Source: Winogradskyella algicola (GTDB taxonomy: Bacteria > Bacteroidota > Bacteroidia > Flavobacteriales > Flavobacteriaceae). From it: a DNA stretch of 64,000 nt. The stretch is taken from the NCBI RefSeq assembly GCF_005869935.1, contig NZ_SZQF01000004.1:1-64000 (forward strand), read 5' to 3'. The position numbers and the translations under genes are program-made. Below, in pieces: positions 43,552 to 51,889 of the stretch; position 1 is the stretch's first letter, and each line of letters starts with the position of its first letter. Under the pieces are notes generated by a model. The model did not search any database and was not told the DNA's origin. It saw nothing but the letters and a program-made list of their open reading frames with translations.

Positions 43552-45275
43552 TGCGATATATTTCAATTTTATTAATAGGTCTTTTGGCTTTTCAATCATG
43601 TAAAGATACAAACAAAGAAGGCGTAGGTTCGAGTACGGAAGAGAACTTAAGACCACCAAACATCGTCTATATAATGGCAGATGACCACGCAGCTCAGGCC
43701 ATTAGTGCGTATGGGCACCCAATCAGTAAATTGGCGCCAACCCCAAACATTGATAGATTAGCAAAAAACGGTGCAATTTTCAAAAATAACTTTTGTACCA
43801 ACTCTATTTGCGGACCAAGTCGTGCTGTGGTTTTAACAGGAAAACATAGTCATGTTAATGGGTTTAGAATGAATGGCGATCGTTTTGATGGCTCACAACA
43901 AACGCTTCCAAAATTACTAAAAGAAGCAGGCTACAACACAGCGATTGTTGGAAAATGGCATTTACACGGTTATCCTGAAGGTTTTGACCATTGGAATATT
44001 TTAAACGACCAAGGAAATTATTACAATCCGCAATTTATTAAGATTCAAGACACAGTTCACATCAACAAAAAACACATTGATACCACTGCGCATTGGACAA
44101 TCAAGTTGCCAGATACAACTGTGGTTAAAGGCTATGCAACAGACTTAATTACAGATTACGCAATTGATTATATAGATGAAAAGAAAAACGGCGACCAGCC
44201 TTTCTTTTTAATGGTACATCACAAAGCACCACATCGTAATTGGATGCCAGCTTTACGGCATGTAAATAAATACGATTCAGTACAATTTCCATTACCAGAA
44301 ACGTACTTCACGGATCATAAAGGATCTACAGCATCAAGAGACCAGCAACAAACTATTTATCAGGATATGTACGAAGGCCATGACCTTAAGATGACCAAAG
44401 AAAAAGGAAATCCAGAATTGGCTTGGAATCCTTGGAAAACCGATTTTGAACGGATGACACCAGAGCAACGTGCAGCTTGGGATAAAGCTTATCAGCCTAA
44501 AAATGATGCCTTTCATGATGCAAATTTATCAGGCAAGGCTTTGGCTGAATGGAAAGGTCAACGCTATTTACAAGAATATTTGGCAACTATAGCCTCAGTA
44601 GACGAAGGTGTTGGTAAAATATTGGATTATTTAGAAGCGAACGGTTTAGATGAAAATACTATCGTAGTTTATACGTCCGACCAAGGATTTTATTTAGGAG
44701 AAAAAGGATGGTTTGATAAGCGTTTTATGTATGAAGAATCCTTGAAAATGCCATTATTAATGCAATATCCTGAAAAAATTAAACCAGGAACTGTGGTTGA
44801 AGGCCTAACACAAAACCTAGATTTTGCTGAAACTTTTTTAGATTTTGCAGGTGTTGATATTCCAACTGACATGCAAGGAAAATCCTTTGCAGGTTTATTA
44901 GATGGCACTGAAAAAGATAAGGATTTTAGAGATGCCGTTTACTACCATTATTACGATTATCCAGCATTTCATATGGTTAAAAAAATGTATGGTGTACGTA
45001 CCGATCGTTATAAACTAATTCACGTGTACGATGACATTGACGAGTGGGAATTATACGATTTACAAACAGATCCAAAAGAGTTAACCAATCTTATCGATGA
45101 CGAGAATTACGACGAGATTGAAACCAAATTAAGAACACGTCTAGCCGAATTACAACAACAATATAAGGTTACCGAAAAAGAATTTGAAAAAGCACCAAAG
45201 CAAGGTGTAGACAATGCTTACAGACAATTTGATAGATTAAGAGGAAACACAGGATCAAAATATCATCATCATTAA
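43551..45275 (+). CDS. S1-family sulfatase (formylglycine type), lipoprotein
   Basis: 574 aa. Lipobox AFQSCKD (Cys17). The sulfatase signature is C87-G-P-S-R in NSICGPSRAVVLTGKHS, where Cys is expected to be oxidised to formylglycine by an anaerobic- or FGE-type enzyme encoded elsewhere. Metal ligands are in YIMADDHAA and VVYTSDQGFYLGEKGW; KWHLHG and HHKAPHRNW give further active-site residues. It removes sulfate esters, implying that the target glycan or a companion polymer is sulfated. C-terminus ends in HHH. Confidence 0.93.
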   Translation: MRYISILLIGLLAFQSCKDTNKEGVGSSTEENLRPPNIVYIMADDHAAQAISAYGHPISKLAPTPNIDRLAKNGAIFKNNFCTNSICGPSRAVVLTGKHSHVNGFRMNGDRFDGSQQTLPKLLKEAGYNTAIVGKWHLHGYPEGFDHWNILNDQGNYYNPQFIKIQDTVHINKKHIDTTAHWTIKLPDTTVVKGYATDLITDYAIDYIDEKKNGDQPFFLMVHHKAPHRNWMPALRHVNKYDSVQFPLPETYFTDHKGSTASRDQQQTIYQDMYEGHDLKMTKEKGNPELAWNPWKTDFERMTPEQRAAWDKAYQPKNDAFHDANLSGKALAEWKGQRYLQEYLATIASVDEGVGKILDYLEANGLDENTIVVYTSDQGFYLGEKGWFDKRFMYEESLKMPLLMQYPEKIKPGTVVEGLTQNLDFAETFLDFAGVDIPTDMQGKSFAGLLDGTEKDKDFRDAVYYHYYDYPAFHMVKKMYGVRTDRYKLIHVYDDIDEWELYDLQTDPKELTNLIDDENYDEIETKLRTRLAELQQQYKVTEKEFEKAPKQGVDNAYRQFDRLRGNTGSKYHHH

Positions 45276-45365
45276 AATGAAACATCTCTGATTAATCTTA
45301 AGTCACTCAGCGAACATAATAATAAGATGTTCCATCTGACGATTGAAAACAATAAAAATTAACAG

Positions 45366-47219
45366 ATGAAATTAAAACACACTATACAACTCGCATTCCT
45401 AATTACAGCAATGATATCTTGCAAACAAAAGCAAGATAACACTGTTGTTTCAGAAGATAATCAGACTAAAACAACAGCAATAGATACAACACAAACCTAC
45501 ATCAATCCACTTGATATAGACTACACCTATATGGTTTATAATTCTGCCAGAAATAAATCCTATCGTTCTGGTGCAGACCCAGCGGTTATTGAGTTTAAAG
45601 GTGAATATTATATGTTCGTCACACGTTCTTTTGGTTATTGGCATTCCACCGATTTAGTGAATTGGAAATTTATCAAACCACAACAATGGTTTTTTGAAGG
45701 CAGCAACGCACCAACAGCGTTCAACTATAAAGATTCCTTAGTTTATTTTGCTGGCGATCCTGCTGGTTACGGAAGTATTTTATACACCGACGATCCTAAA
45801 AAAGGATTATGGACGCCAACCGCTTCCATTTCAAATAACATTCAAGATTCCGAATTATTTATTGATGATGATGGTAAGACCTATCTCTATTGGGGCTCTT
45901 CAAACGTACATCCTATTCGTGTTAAAATGCTGAATAAAGATGACCGTTTTTTGGAAACAGGTGTTAGGGAAGAATTAATCAATTTGGTTGAGGAAAAACA
46001 CGGCTGGGAACGTTTTGGCGAAAACAACTTTCATCCAACCTTAAAAGAAGGTTACATGGAAGGTGCATCAATGACCAAACATAATGGAAAATATTACTTG
46101 CAATACGCAGCACCAGGCACGCAATTTAATGTCTATGCAGATGGAGTGTATATTGGCGATTCGCCTCTTGGACCTTTCACTTATATGAACAGCAATCCGA
46201 TGAGTTTTAAACCTGGTGGTTTCACCAATGGTGCAGGACATGGTATAACAGTAAAGCAAACCAACGGTCAATACTGGCATTTTGCGACGATGGCACTAGC
46301 ATCTAATGCGCAATGGGAACGTCGTTTGTGCATGTTTCCTACCTATTTTGATGAGGATGGTTTGATGTACAGCAACACGTCGTATGGTGATTATCCGCGT
46401 TTTGGACCGAGTCATCCTACAAAAGCTGGTCAACATAATGGTTGGATGTTATTATCTTACAAAGGTAATGTCACGGTGTCGTCTTCGCTTCTACAAATAA
46501 TGAAATTTACGTCTAATGATGATGAAGTTGAAGTGAAAGAAATCCCAACAGAAACAAATGCTGAAGGACAAATAACTTCAAACGTATTAACCGATGAAAA
46601 CCCAAAAACCTTTTGGGTGGCAGAAGCCAATGATGATAAACAATGGATAACTATTGAATTGTTAAATGAAGGAGCTGTACACGCCATTCAGCTAAATTAT
46701 CACGATCACGAATCAGGTATTTACACACGTGTTGAAGGTTTAAAACATCAATTTACTATTGAAACTTCTGAAGATGGTAAAAACTGGAAAACGGCTGTAG
46801 ATAGAAGTAAAAGTGAGATTGACGCACCAAATGCATATCTTGTTTTAGATGAACCAGTAAAAGCAAAATATGTTAGGTATAACAACATAAAAGTGCCAGG
46901 AAACAACTTCGCGATGTCAGAGGTTAGAGTCTTTGGATTAGGTTTTGGCGAAGCACCAAACAAGGTGTCTAATTTCAAAATTAATCGCGAAAAAGATCGC
47001 AGAGATGCATCATTTTCTTGGGATAAAGTTGAAGGTGCTCAAGGTTATAACATCCGTTGGGGAATAGCACCAGACAAACTGTACCAATCTTGGCAAGTGT
47101 ATGATACCAACACACATTTTATGCGATGTTTAGATAGAGACACACCGTATTATTTTACCATAGAAGCATACAATGAAAACGGCATTTCTGAACAAACCGA
47201 AACTATTTTTGTAGAATAA
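45366..47219 (+). CDS. GH43-like enzyme with F5/8 type C and fibronectin III domains, lipoprotein
   Basis: 617 aa. Lipobox AMISCKQ (Cys19). Five-bladed propeller (~45-355) with SGADPAVIEFKGEYYMFVT (Asp71 as base), QDSELFIDDDGKTYLYWG (Asp161) and EGYMEGASMTKHNGKYYLQY (Glu232 as acid), the standard GH43 triad. An F5/8C discoidin-like domain (~375-525) and a fibronectin III domain (~535-617) follow. GH43 enzymes act on arabinose, xylose or galactose linkages. This does not fit a pure glucan and hints at a mixed or substituted substrate. Confidence 0.85.
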   Translation: MKLKHTIQLAFLITAMISCKQKQDNTVVSEDNQTKTTAIDTTQTYINPLDIDYTYMVYNSARNKSYRSGADPAVIEFKGEYYMFVTRSFGYWHSTDLVNWKFIKPQQWFFEGSNAPTAFNYKDSLVYFAGDPAGYGSILYTDDPKKGLWTPTASISNNIQDSELFIDDDGKTYLYWGSSNVHPIRVKMLNKDDRFLETGVREELINLVEEKHGWERFGENNFHPTLKEGYMEGASMTKHNGKYYLQYAAPGTQFNVYADGVYIGDSPLGPFTYMNSNPMSFKPGGFTNGAGHGITVKQTNGQYWHFATMALASNAQWERRLCMFPTYFDEDGLMYSNTSYGDYPRFGPSHPTKAGQHNGWMLLSYKGNVTVSSSLLQIMKFTSNDDEVEVKEIPTETNAEGQITSNVLTDENPKTFWVAEANDDKQWITIELLNEGAVHAIQLNYHDHESGIYTRVEGLKHQFTIETSEDGKNWKTAVDRSKSEIDAPNAYLVLDEPVKAKYVRYNNIKVPGNNFAMSEVRVFGLGFGEAPNKVSNFKINREKDRRDASFSWDKVEGAQGYNIRWGIAPDKLYQSWQVYDTNTHFMRCLDRDTPYYFTIEAYNENGISEQTETIFVE

Positions 47220-47221
47220 AG

Positions 47222-48052
47222 ATGAAAAATTTTATAACGTTTTTAGTTGTTTTAACTTCATTATCAGTCTTATCTCAAGACCTAAAAGTAATGAGCTACA
47301 ACATAAAATTAGATTACCCAAAAGAAGGCAAAAACAGTTGGGCAAATCGTAAGCCATTCATGGTTAATCAAATCAAATTTTATGAGCCTGATGTTTTAGG
47401 TGTACAAGAAGCTATGCCAAATCAAATGAAAGATTTAGATAGTTTATTGGCTGATTACAGTTTTGTTGGTGTTGGAAGAGATGATGGTAAAAATGAAGGC
47501 GAATATTCAGCTATTTTTTATAAAAAGAATGAACTAAATGTGCTTCAATCTTCAACCTTTTGGCTGTCGGAAACACCAGATAAAGTCGGTATGGGTTGGG
47601 ATGCCGTTTGTAATCGCGTATGTACTTATGCATTATTCGAAAATCAAAAAACCAATCAAAAGTTTTGGGTATTCAACACGCATTTTGACCACGTTGGTAA
47701 AGAAGCACGTTCAAAAAGCGCTATTTTAATTTTAGATAAAATAAAAAGCTTAAATACAGAAGGTTATCCAGTATTTTTAACCGGTGATTTTAATATGGAA
47801 CCTAATCATGAAAGTATTCTTCATATAAAAGAAATGTTGAGAGATTCAAAAGAGATTGCTGAGATTGGTTTTGGCCCAGAAGGCACGTTTAATGGATTTC
47901 ATTTTGACCAACCAGTGAAAAGACGAATTGATTATATTTTCGTGTCAGACGATGTTGAGGTTAACAAATATGCAGTGTTAAGCGATAATTGGAATATGCA
48001 ATATCCATCTGACCATCTACCTGTTTTAATAGAAGCTAAACTAACTAACTAA
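47222..48052 (+). CDS. Endonuclease/exonuclease/phosphatase family protein (secreted)
   Basis: 276 aa. Signal peptide (SVLSQ). Motifs of the EEP superfamily: VMSYNIKLD, LGVQEAMPNQM (Glu), FNTHFDHVG, LTGDFNMEP and SDHLPVLIEAKL. Superfamily members cleave phosphodiester bonds of DNA, phosphoinositides or sphingomyelin, and PULs often contain one. In this locus it could remove phosphodiester-linked groups from the glycan; I infer this from position only. Confidence 0.87.
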   Translation: MKNFITFLVVLTSLSVLSQDLKVMSYNIKLDYPKEGKNSWANRKPFMVNQIKFYEPDVLGVQEAMPNQMKDLDSLLADYSFVGVGRDDGKNEGEYSAIFYKKNELNVLQSSTFWLSETPDKVGMGWDAVCNRVCTYALFENQKTNQKFWVFNTHFDHVGKEARSKSAILILDKIKSLNTEGYPVFLTGDFNMEPNHESILHIKEMLRDSKEIAEIGFGPEGTFNGFHFDQPVKRRIDYIFVSDDVEVNKYAVLSDNWNMQYPSDHLPVLIEAKLTN

Positions 48053-48062
48053 TTATATAACA

Positions 48063-49439
48063 ATGAACAAGAAGACATTTTTACTACTAATTACAGCCAT
48101 TTCAGCCCTTGGAGGCTTGCTATTTGGTTACGATACAGGTGTAATTAATGGTGCTCAATTTTACTTAAGTAAATATTTTGAACTCGACGCTACACTTAAA
48201 GGTTGGGTGGTAGGTAGTGCCTTATTGGGCTGTTTTGTAGGAGCTATTGTCGCAGGACCAATGAGTATAAAATTTGGTAGAAAATGGTCGTTAATTATTT
48301 CAGCTATTTTATTTTCAGTGTCAGCTTGGGGTTCAGGATTACCAGAAATACTTCCTGAAACTGTTACGATGCTGGTAGTGTTTAGAATTATTGGCGGTTT
48401 GGGTATCGGTATTGCTTCAATGAATGCACCAATGTACATTGCCGAAATCGCACCTAGCAACATTAGAGGTAAAATGGTAACCTACTATCAATTAGCAATT
48501 GTAGTTGGGTTTTTCGTGGTGTTTTTAGCAACTTATTTTATAGGAAATAGTTTAACGGAAGCCCAGAACTTACAATTTGGTTGGAGACGAATGTTTTGGT
48601 CAGAGCTGGTGCCTAGTTTACTGTTTTTGGTGTTATTATTTTTTGTTCCAAAAAGCCCAAGATGGTTAGCAATAAAAGGTGAAGATAACCAAGCATTAGA
48701 TATATTAACCAAAGTACATGGAGAAGGGGAAGCTCAAAAAGAATTAATAGAAATTAAATCTTCTCTTAAATCAGATGAACCAAAGGTTAAGGTCAATTAT
48801 TTCTCTAAAGCTATCCTAGCTATTATAGTCATAGGTACCGCTTTGTCTGTACTACAACAATTTACAGGTATTAACGCCGTATTATACTATGGAGCAGATA
48901 TTTTTGAAAAAGCCTTAGGTTTTGGTAAAGATGACGTTTTGGCACAACAAATACTCTTAGCATTTGTAAATCTTGTATTTACATTTGTAGCCATGTACAC
49001 TGTCGATAAGTATGGTAGAAAACCATTATTATATGTTGGTTCTATTGGTATGATATTAGGCTTTTTATTACTAGGCGTTTCGTTACAACAAAACGCGGTT
49101 GGTTTAGTGTCCTTAATTGGTGTTTTAATATTTATTGGCTCATTTGCCTTGTCTATGGGACCAGTAGTCTGGGTTATATTGTCAGAAATGTTTCCTAATA
49201 AAATACGAAGTGTAGCAATGTCAGTAGCTGTTGCTGCACAATGGGCAGCAAACTATTTAGTATCGCAAACATTTCCTATGGTTATGGAAAGTGAAGCAAA
49301 CAACAATGCGCCTTGGAATGGTTCAATGCCATATTTTATATTTGTAGCATTTATTTTAGTAATTATCTTTTTGACCTATAAGTTTATTCCAGAAACAAAG
49401 GGAAAATCTTTAGAAGAGATTGAAGCGTTCTGGGAGTAA
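48063..49439 (+). CDS. MFS sugar porter (XylE/GLUT-like)
   Basis: 458 aa with 12 membrane spans. Sugar-porter signatures: GGLLFGYDTGVINGA (TM1), GRKWS (loop 2-3), PMYIAEIAPSNIRG, PKSPRWL (PESPRWL-like), QQFTGINAVLYYG (TM7 sugar site), and the C-terminal PETKGKSLEEIE. It takes monosaccharides such as glucose or xylose across the inner membrane by symport. Last gene of the PUL, 10 bp after the EEP gene. Confidence 0.95.
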   Translation: MNKKTFLLLITAISALGGLLFGYDTGVINGAQFYLSKYFELDATLKGWVVGSALLGCFVGAIVAGPMSIKFGRKWSLIISAILFSVSAWGSGLPEILPETVTMLVVFRIIGGLGIGIASMNAPMYIAEIAPSNIRGKMVTYYQLAIVVGFFVVFLATYFIGNSLTEAQNLQFGWRRMFWSELVPSLLFLVLLFFVPKSPRWLAIKGEDNQALDILTKVHGEGEAQKELIEIKSSLKSDEPKVKVNYFSKAILAIIVIGTALSVLQQFTGINAVLYYGADIFEKALGFGKDDVLAQQILLAFVNLVFTFVAMYTVDKYGRKPLLYVGSIGMILGFLLLGVSLQQNAVGLVSLIGVLIFIGSFALSMGPVVWVILSEMFPNKIRSVAMSVAVAAQWAANYLVSQTFPMVMESEANNNAPWNGSMPYFIFVAFILVIIFLTYKFIPETKGKSLEEIEAFWE

Positions 49440-49558
49440 ATAAAAATTCATTAATATTAATGCTTAAATAAAAGAGGTTGTTTAGTAGTTTTGTTTTTCC
49501 TCATTTTAAAACTTTAAGCATAGAATACGATAGTGATGTAATCTGTCTACTAATGCAA

Positions 49559-50011
49559 TTAAGATTTCATCTTACCAGTCATGTCATCAATTTTAATTAA
49601 AAATACAATAGGTGTTTCCATATTATAAATTTTACTCGAAAATTGACTTATGTAATCTAAATCTTTGTGTTCTTTTTTTAGAACAAGATTTTTAATACCG
49701 AGTGAAAATTCATGTAGGTAAAGCTTAGCGGTACCACCATCAATTTCCGCATATTGACCATGTGCCATAACAGATTGCCATTTGTTGTTGCCATAAATGT
49801 CCGCGACAGTCAAAGAGATGAATGTATGCTTGCGCATGGACTTTACTTTATGGCCATTACCAGAATAGCAGATTATATAGTCTTCTTCTTCGTTGTAATA
49901 ATAGGTAATCGGAACCGTGTAAGGCCTATTACTACTAATGTAGGATAAATAGCCTATGTAATTGTTGCTTAAAATCTCGGAGCAACGCTTTTGTTCTAAA
50001 CTCTTAATCAT
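49559..50011 (-). CDS. Pyridoxamine 5'-phosphate oxidase-like FMN-binding protein
   Basis: 150 aa, split-barrel fold of PNPOx type: CSEILSNNYIGYLSYISSNRPYTVPITYYYNEEEDYIICYSGNGHKVKSMRKH is the typical flavin-binding N-terminus. Members bind FMN or F420 and act as flavin reductases or in heme metabolism; the function here is open. It is on the opposite strand from the PUL and the next lipoprotein gene and is likely a separate unit. Confidence 0.82.
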   Translation of the reverse strand: MIKSLEQKRCSEILSNNYIGYLSYISSNRPYTVPITYYYNEEEDYIICYSGNGHKVKSMRKHTFISLTVADIYGNNKWQSVMAHGQYAEIDGGTAKLYLHEFSLGIKNLVLKKEHKDLDYISQFSSKIYNMETPIVFLIKIDDMTGKMKS

Positions 50012-50169
50012 GACTTTAATATTTGACTTATAAGTTACTAACTAAGTTGTTGCTTTTTAATGATTTTAGTCAGCTTTATGAAGAAAAATATCATAACTGT
50101 TAGCTACCTAACATTTTAGGTCTTAGATGAGTTCTAGCTTTGCTTTGTAATATTTAAAAACAATAAGCG

Positions 50170-51036
50170 ATGATTAAAAAAACATTTTTAGGATTACTGG
50201 TATTTAGTTTTTTTGCAGTGTCCTGTAGTAGTGACGACGATAATAATACGTCTACAACATCAGATTTAACTCTAAATTTACAAGGATTAGAAGCTTTAGG
50301 AAGTGATTATGTTTACGAAGGTTGGATAATTGTAAACGGACAACCAGTAAGTACAGGTACTTTTACTAGTGTTACTTTTCCACAAACATTTCCTGTAAAT
50401 ACAGAACAATTAGATAATGCAACAACATTTGTATTGTCTATTGAGCCAGCTGTAGATCCTGATCCTGCACCAGCAGATACAAAGATACTGGTTGGAGATT
50501 TTAATGGAACTATAGCTACAGTTAATACAGATATTGTTGGTGATTTTTCTAATGCTTCAGGTGCATTCTTTTTAAGAACTCCAACAGATGAAATGGGAAT
50601 GAACAACGGTAACGACGAAAATGGAGTTTGGTTTGGTACACCAGGAATGCCACCAACTCCTAATTTTGTATTGCCAACATTACCAGCTGGTTGGGCTTAC
50701 GAAGGATGGGTAGTCGGTGATTCCGGACCTTTAAGTACAGGCGTTTTCACAGCATTTAACTCTGCTGACAATGCAGCACCATTTAGTGGACCAGCAGGAG
50801 GACCACCAGTACCTGGAGAAGACTTTTTTGAGAATGCACCAACAGGTGAAACATTTCCATTAGATGTTAGAGGTCGTACTGTTGTAATATCCGTGGAGCC
50901 AGTGCCAGACGACTCACCAGCACCTTTTGTTTTAAAGCCATTAGTTGGTGCAGCAGGTAATGAGACTGCACCTGCTACGCACAGCTTTGGTGCTAATTTA
51001 GCATCATTTCCTACAGGTTCTGTAACAAGAAACTAA
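50170..51036 (+). CDS. Surface lipoprotein with two YEGW-STG domains, function unknown
   Basis: 288 aa. Lipobox AVSCSSDDDNN (Cys19): the S-D-D-D after Cys matches the Bacteroidota lipoprotein surface export signal. Two similar domains, ~32-150 and ~160-288, each begin with YxYEGWxVxxxxPxSTGxFT (YEGWIIVNGQPVSTGTFT; YEGWVVGDSGPLSTGVFT) and hold an 'VISIEPxxDxxPAP' strand. The layout resembles a repeated periplasmic or surface beta-domain. I do not recognise a named family with certainty. Stand-alone gene with its own terminator. Confidence 0.7.
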   Translation: MIKKTFLGLLVFSFFAVSCSSDDDNNTSTTSDLTLNLQGLEALGSDYVYEGWIIVNGQPVSTGTFTSVTFPQTFPVNTEQLDNATTFVLSIEPAVDPDPAPADTKILVGDFNGTIATVNTDIVGDFSNASGAFFLRTPTDEMGMNNGNDENGVWFGTPGMPPTPNFVLPTLPAGWAYEGWVVGDSGPLSTGVFTAFNSADNAAPFSGPAGGPPVPGEDFFENAPTGETFPLDVRGRTVVISVEPVPDDSPAPFVLKPLVGAAGNETAPATHSFGANLASFPTGSVTRN

Positions 51037-51089
51037 AATTGAAAAAGAGAATTTACCGCTAGAGCGATAGATTATATTGAGTTTTTTGA

Positions 51090-51115
51090 AAGGCTGCCTA
51101 TTGGCAGTCTTTTTT
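51090..51115 (+). terminator. Terminator of the YEGW lipoprotein gene
   Basis: GGCTGCC (51092-51098) and GGCAGTC (51103-51109) around TATT, then TTTTTT. It also lies just after the minus-strand small gene. Confidence 0.8.
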
Positions 51116-51266
51116 AGTCTAAAGCATTTTTGGTAACATATGCTCGCCAACCTATTATAGCAAGTTGAAATTTACTCGCTTTACTTAGGTCTAATTGTTT
51201 CTTAGAGTAACTTGGGAGTATTGCTTTATTAATTTTTGCAATTACCTTAAAGATATTTGTCCTCAT
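51114..51266 (-). CDS. Conserved-looking 50-aa basic small protein
   Basis: A 50-residue frame from ATG (51264-51266) to a TAA at 51114. It begins MRTNIFKVIAKINKAILPSY and contains SKKQLDLSKASKFQLAII and GWRAYVTKNALD. The basic amphipathic N-terminal half and the IxxWRxYVT ending resemble short Flavobacteriaceae proteins sometimes labelled 'SsrA-binding protein'; that label is doubtful because they are far too short to be SmpB. Convergent with the lipoprotein gene. The codon choice and length look real. Confidence 0.65.
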   Translation of the reverse strand: MRTNIFKVIAKINKAILPSYSKKQLDLSKASKFQLAIIGWRAYVTKNALD

Positions 51267-51867
51267 TTTTATTGATTTACAAAAGTATGATCATTTCTTT
51301 TGTATGTTGAATGAGTGATAAAAATAGTAAAACTTATTCTAGAACTAAGTTTTACATGTTTTTTGATTGGTTGTCTTAGAACACCATCGCTAATGCAATG
51401 ATGTATTGATTGGTTGGGTTTAGAATATCGAAAATATTATATCGATAATCAGTTTTGCTAAAGTCATCATAATTTTTTGGTTTAGAGGTTAATTATTTGT
51501 TTTAAATTCTTGATTGAGTTTTCAATATATATCGACAAACAATTGTCTTCCAAACGTTTTTATAAAAATCGATGAATTTGCATTTAAATTTATAACTAAA
51601 AAAATGAAATATATTACTAAAAAATGTGACTTATCTTAAAATAAGTTATTGAATGAAATCATAAATAGCAATTGACCTTTCAGAATTATATGTTTGTAGA
51701 AGGTTTTTTATTCAGTTTTATAAATCGTAGAGGCATTTCATCTTAAAAACGCTCAATTTTTAAGTTTTCATCTTTTTAGTGTTCTTCATTACTGATAATT
51801 ATCATAGTATTCTTCAGTTGGTTTTTGTAAATAATTTTTAATTAACATCTATAGTCTTTTTTACGCT
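51267..51867. other. 601-bp AT-rich gap with no gene recognised
   Basis: Many stop codons in all frames, frequent T and A runs, no tRNA-like fold and no insertion-sequence ends. No function seen apart from the promoter box at its right edge. Confidence 0.6.
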
Positions 51868-51875
51868 TATCTTTG
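51868..51875 (+). promoter_or_regulatory. -7 box TATCTTTG of the secreted endonuclease gene
   Basis: Matches TAnnTTTG, 14 bp before the ATG at 51890. No -33 TTG at normal spacing. Confidence 0.5.
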
Positions 51876-51889
51876 GAAAAAATTAGAGT

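Noticed and set aside
49449..49521. Palindrome CATTAATATTAATG and 9-bp arms ATGCTTAAA/TTTAAGCAT after the sugar porter
   Set aside because: No T tract, a 43-nt loop, and very AT-rich; too weak to call a terminator or operator.
51267..51867. Hidden mobile element or RNA gene in the 600-bp gap
   Set aside because: No terminal repeats, no transposase fragment and no stable fold found by eye.
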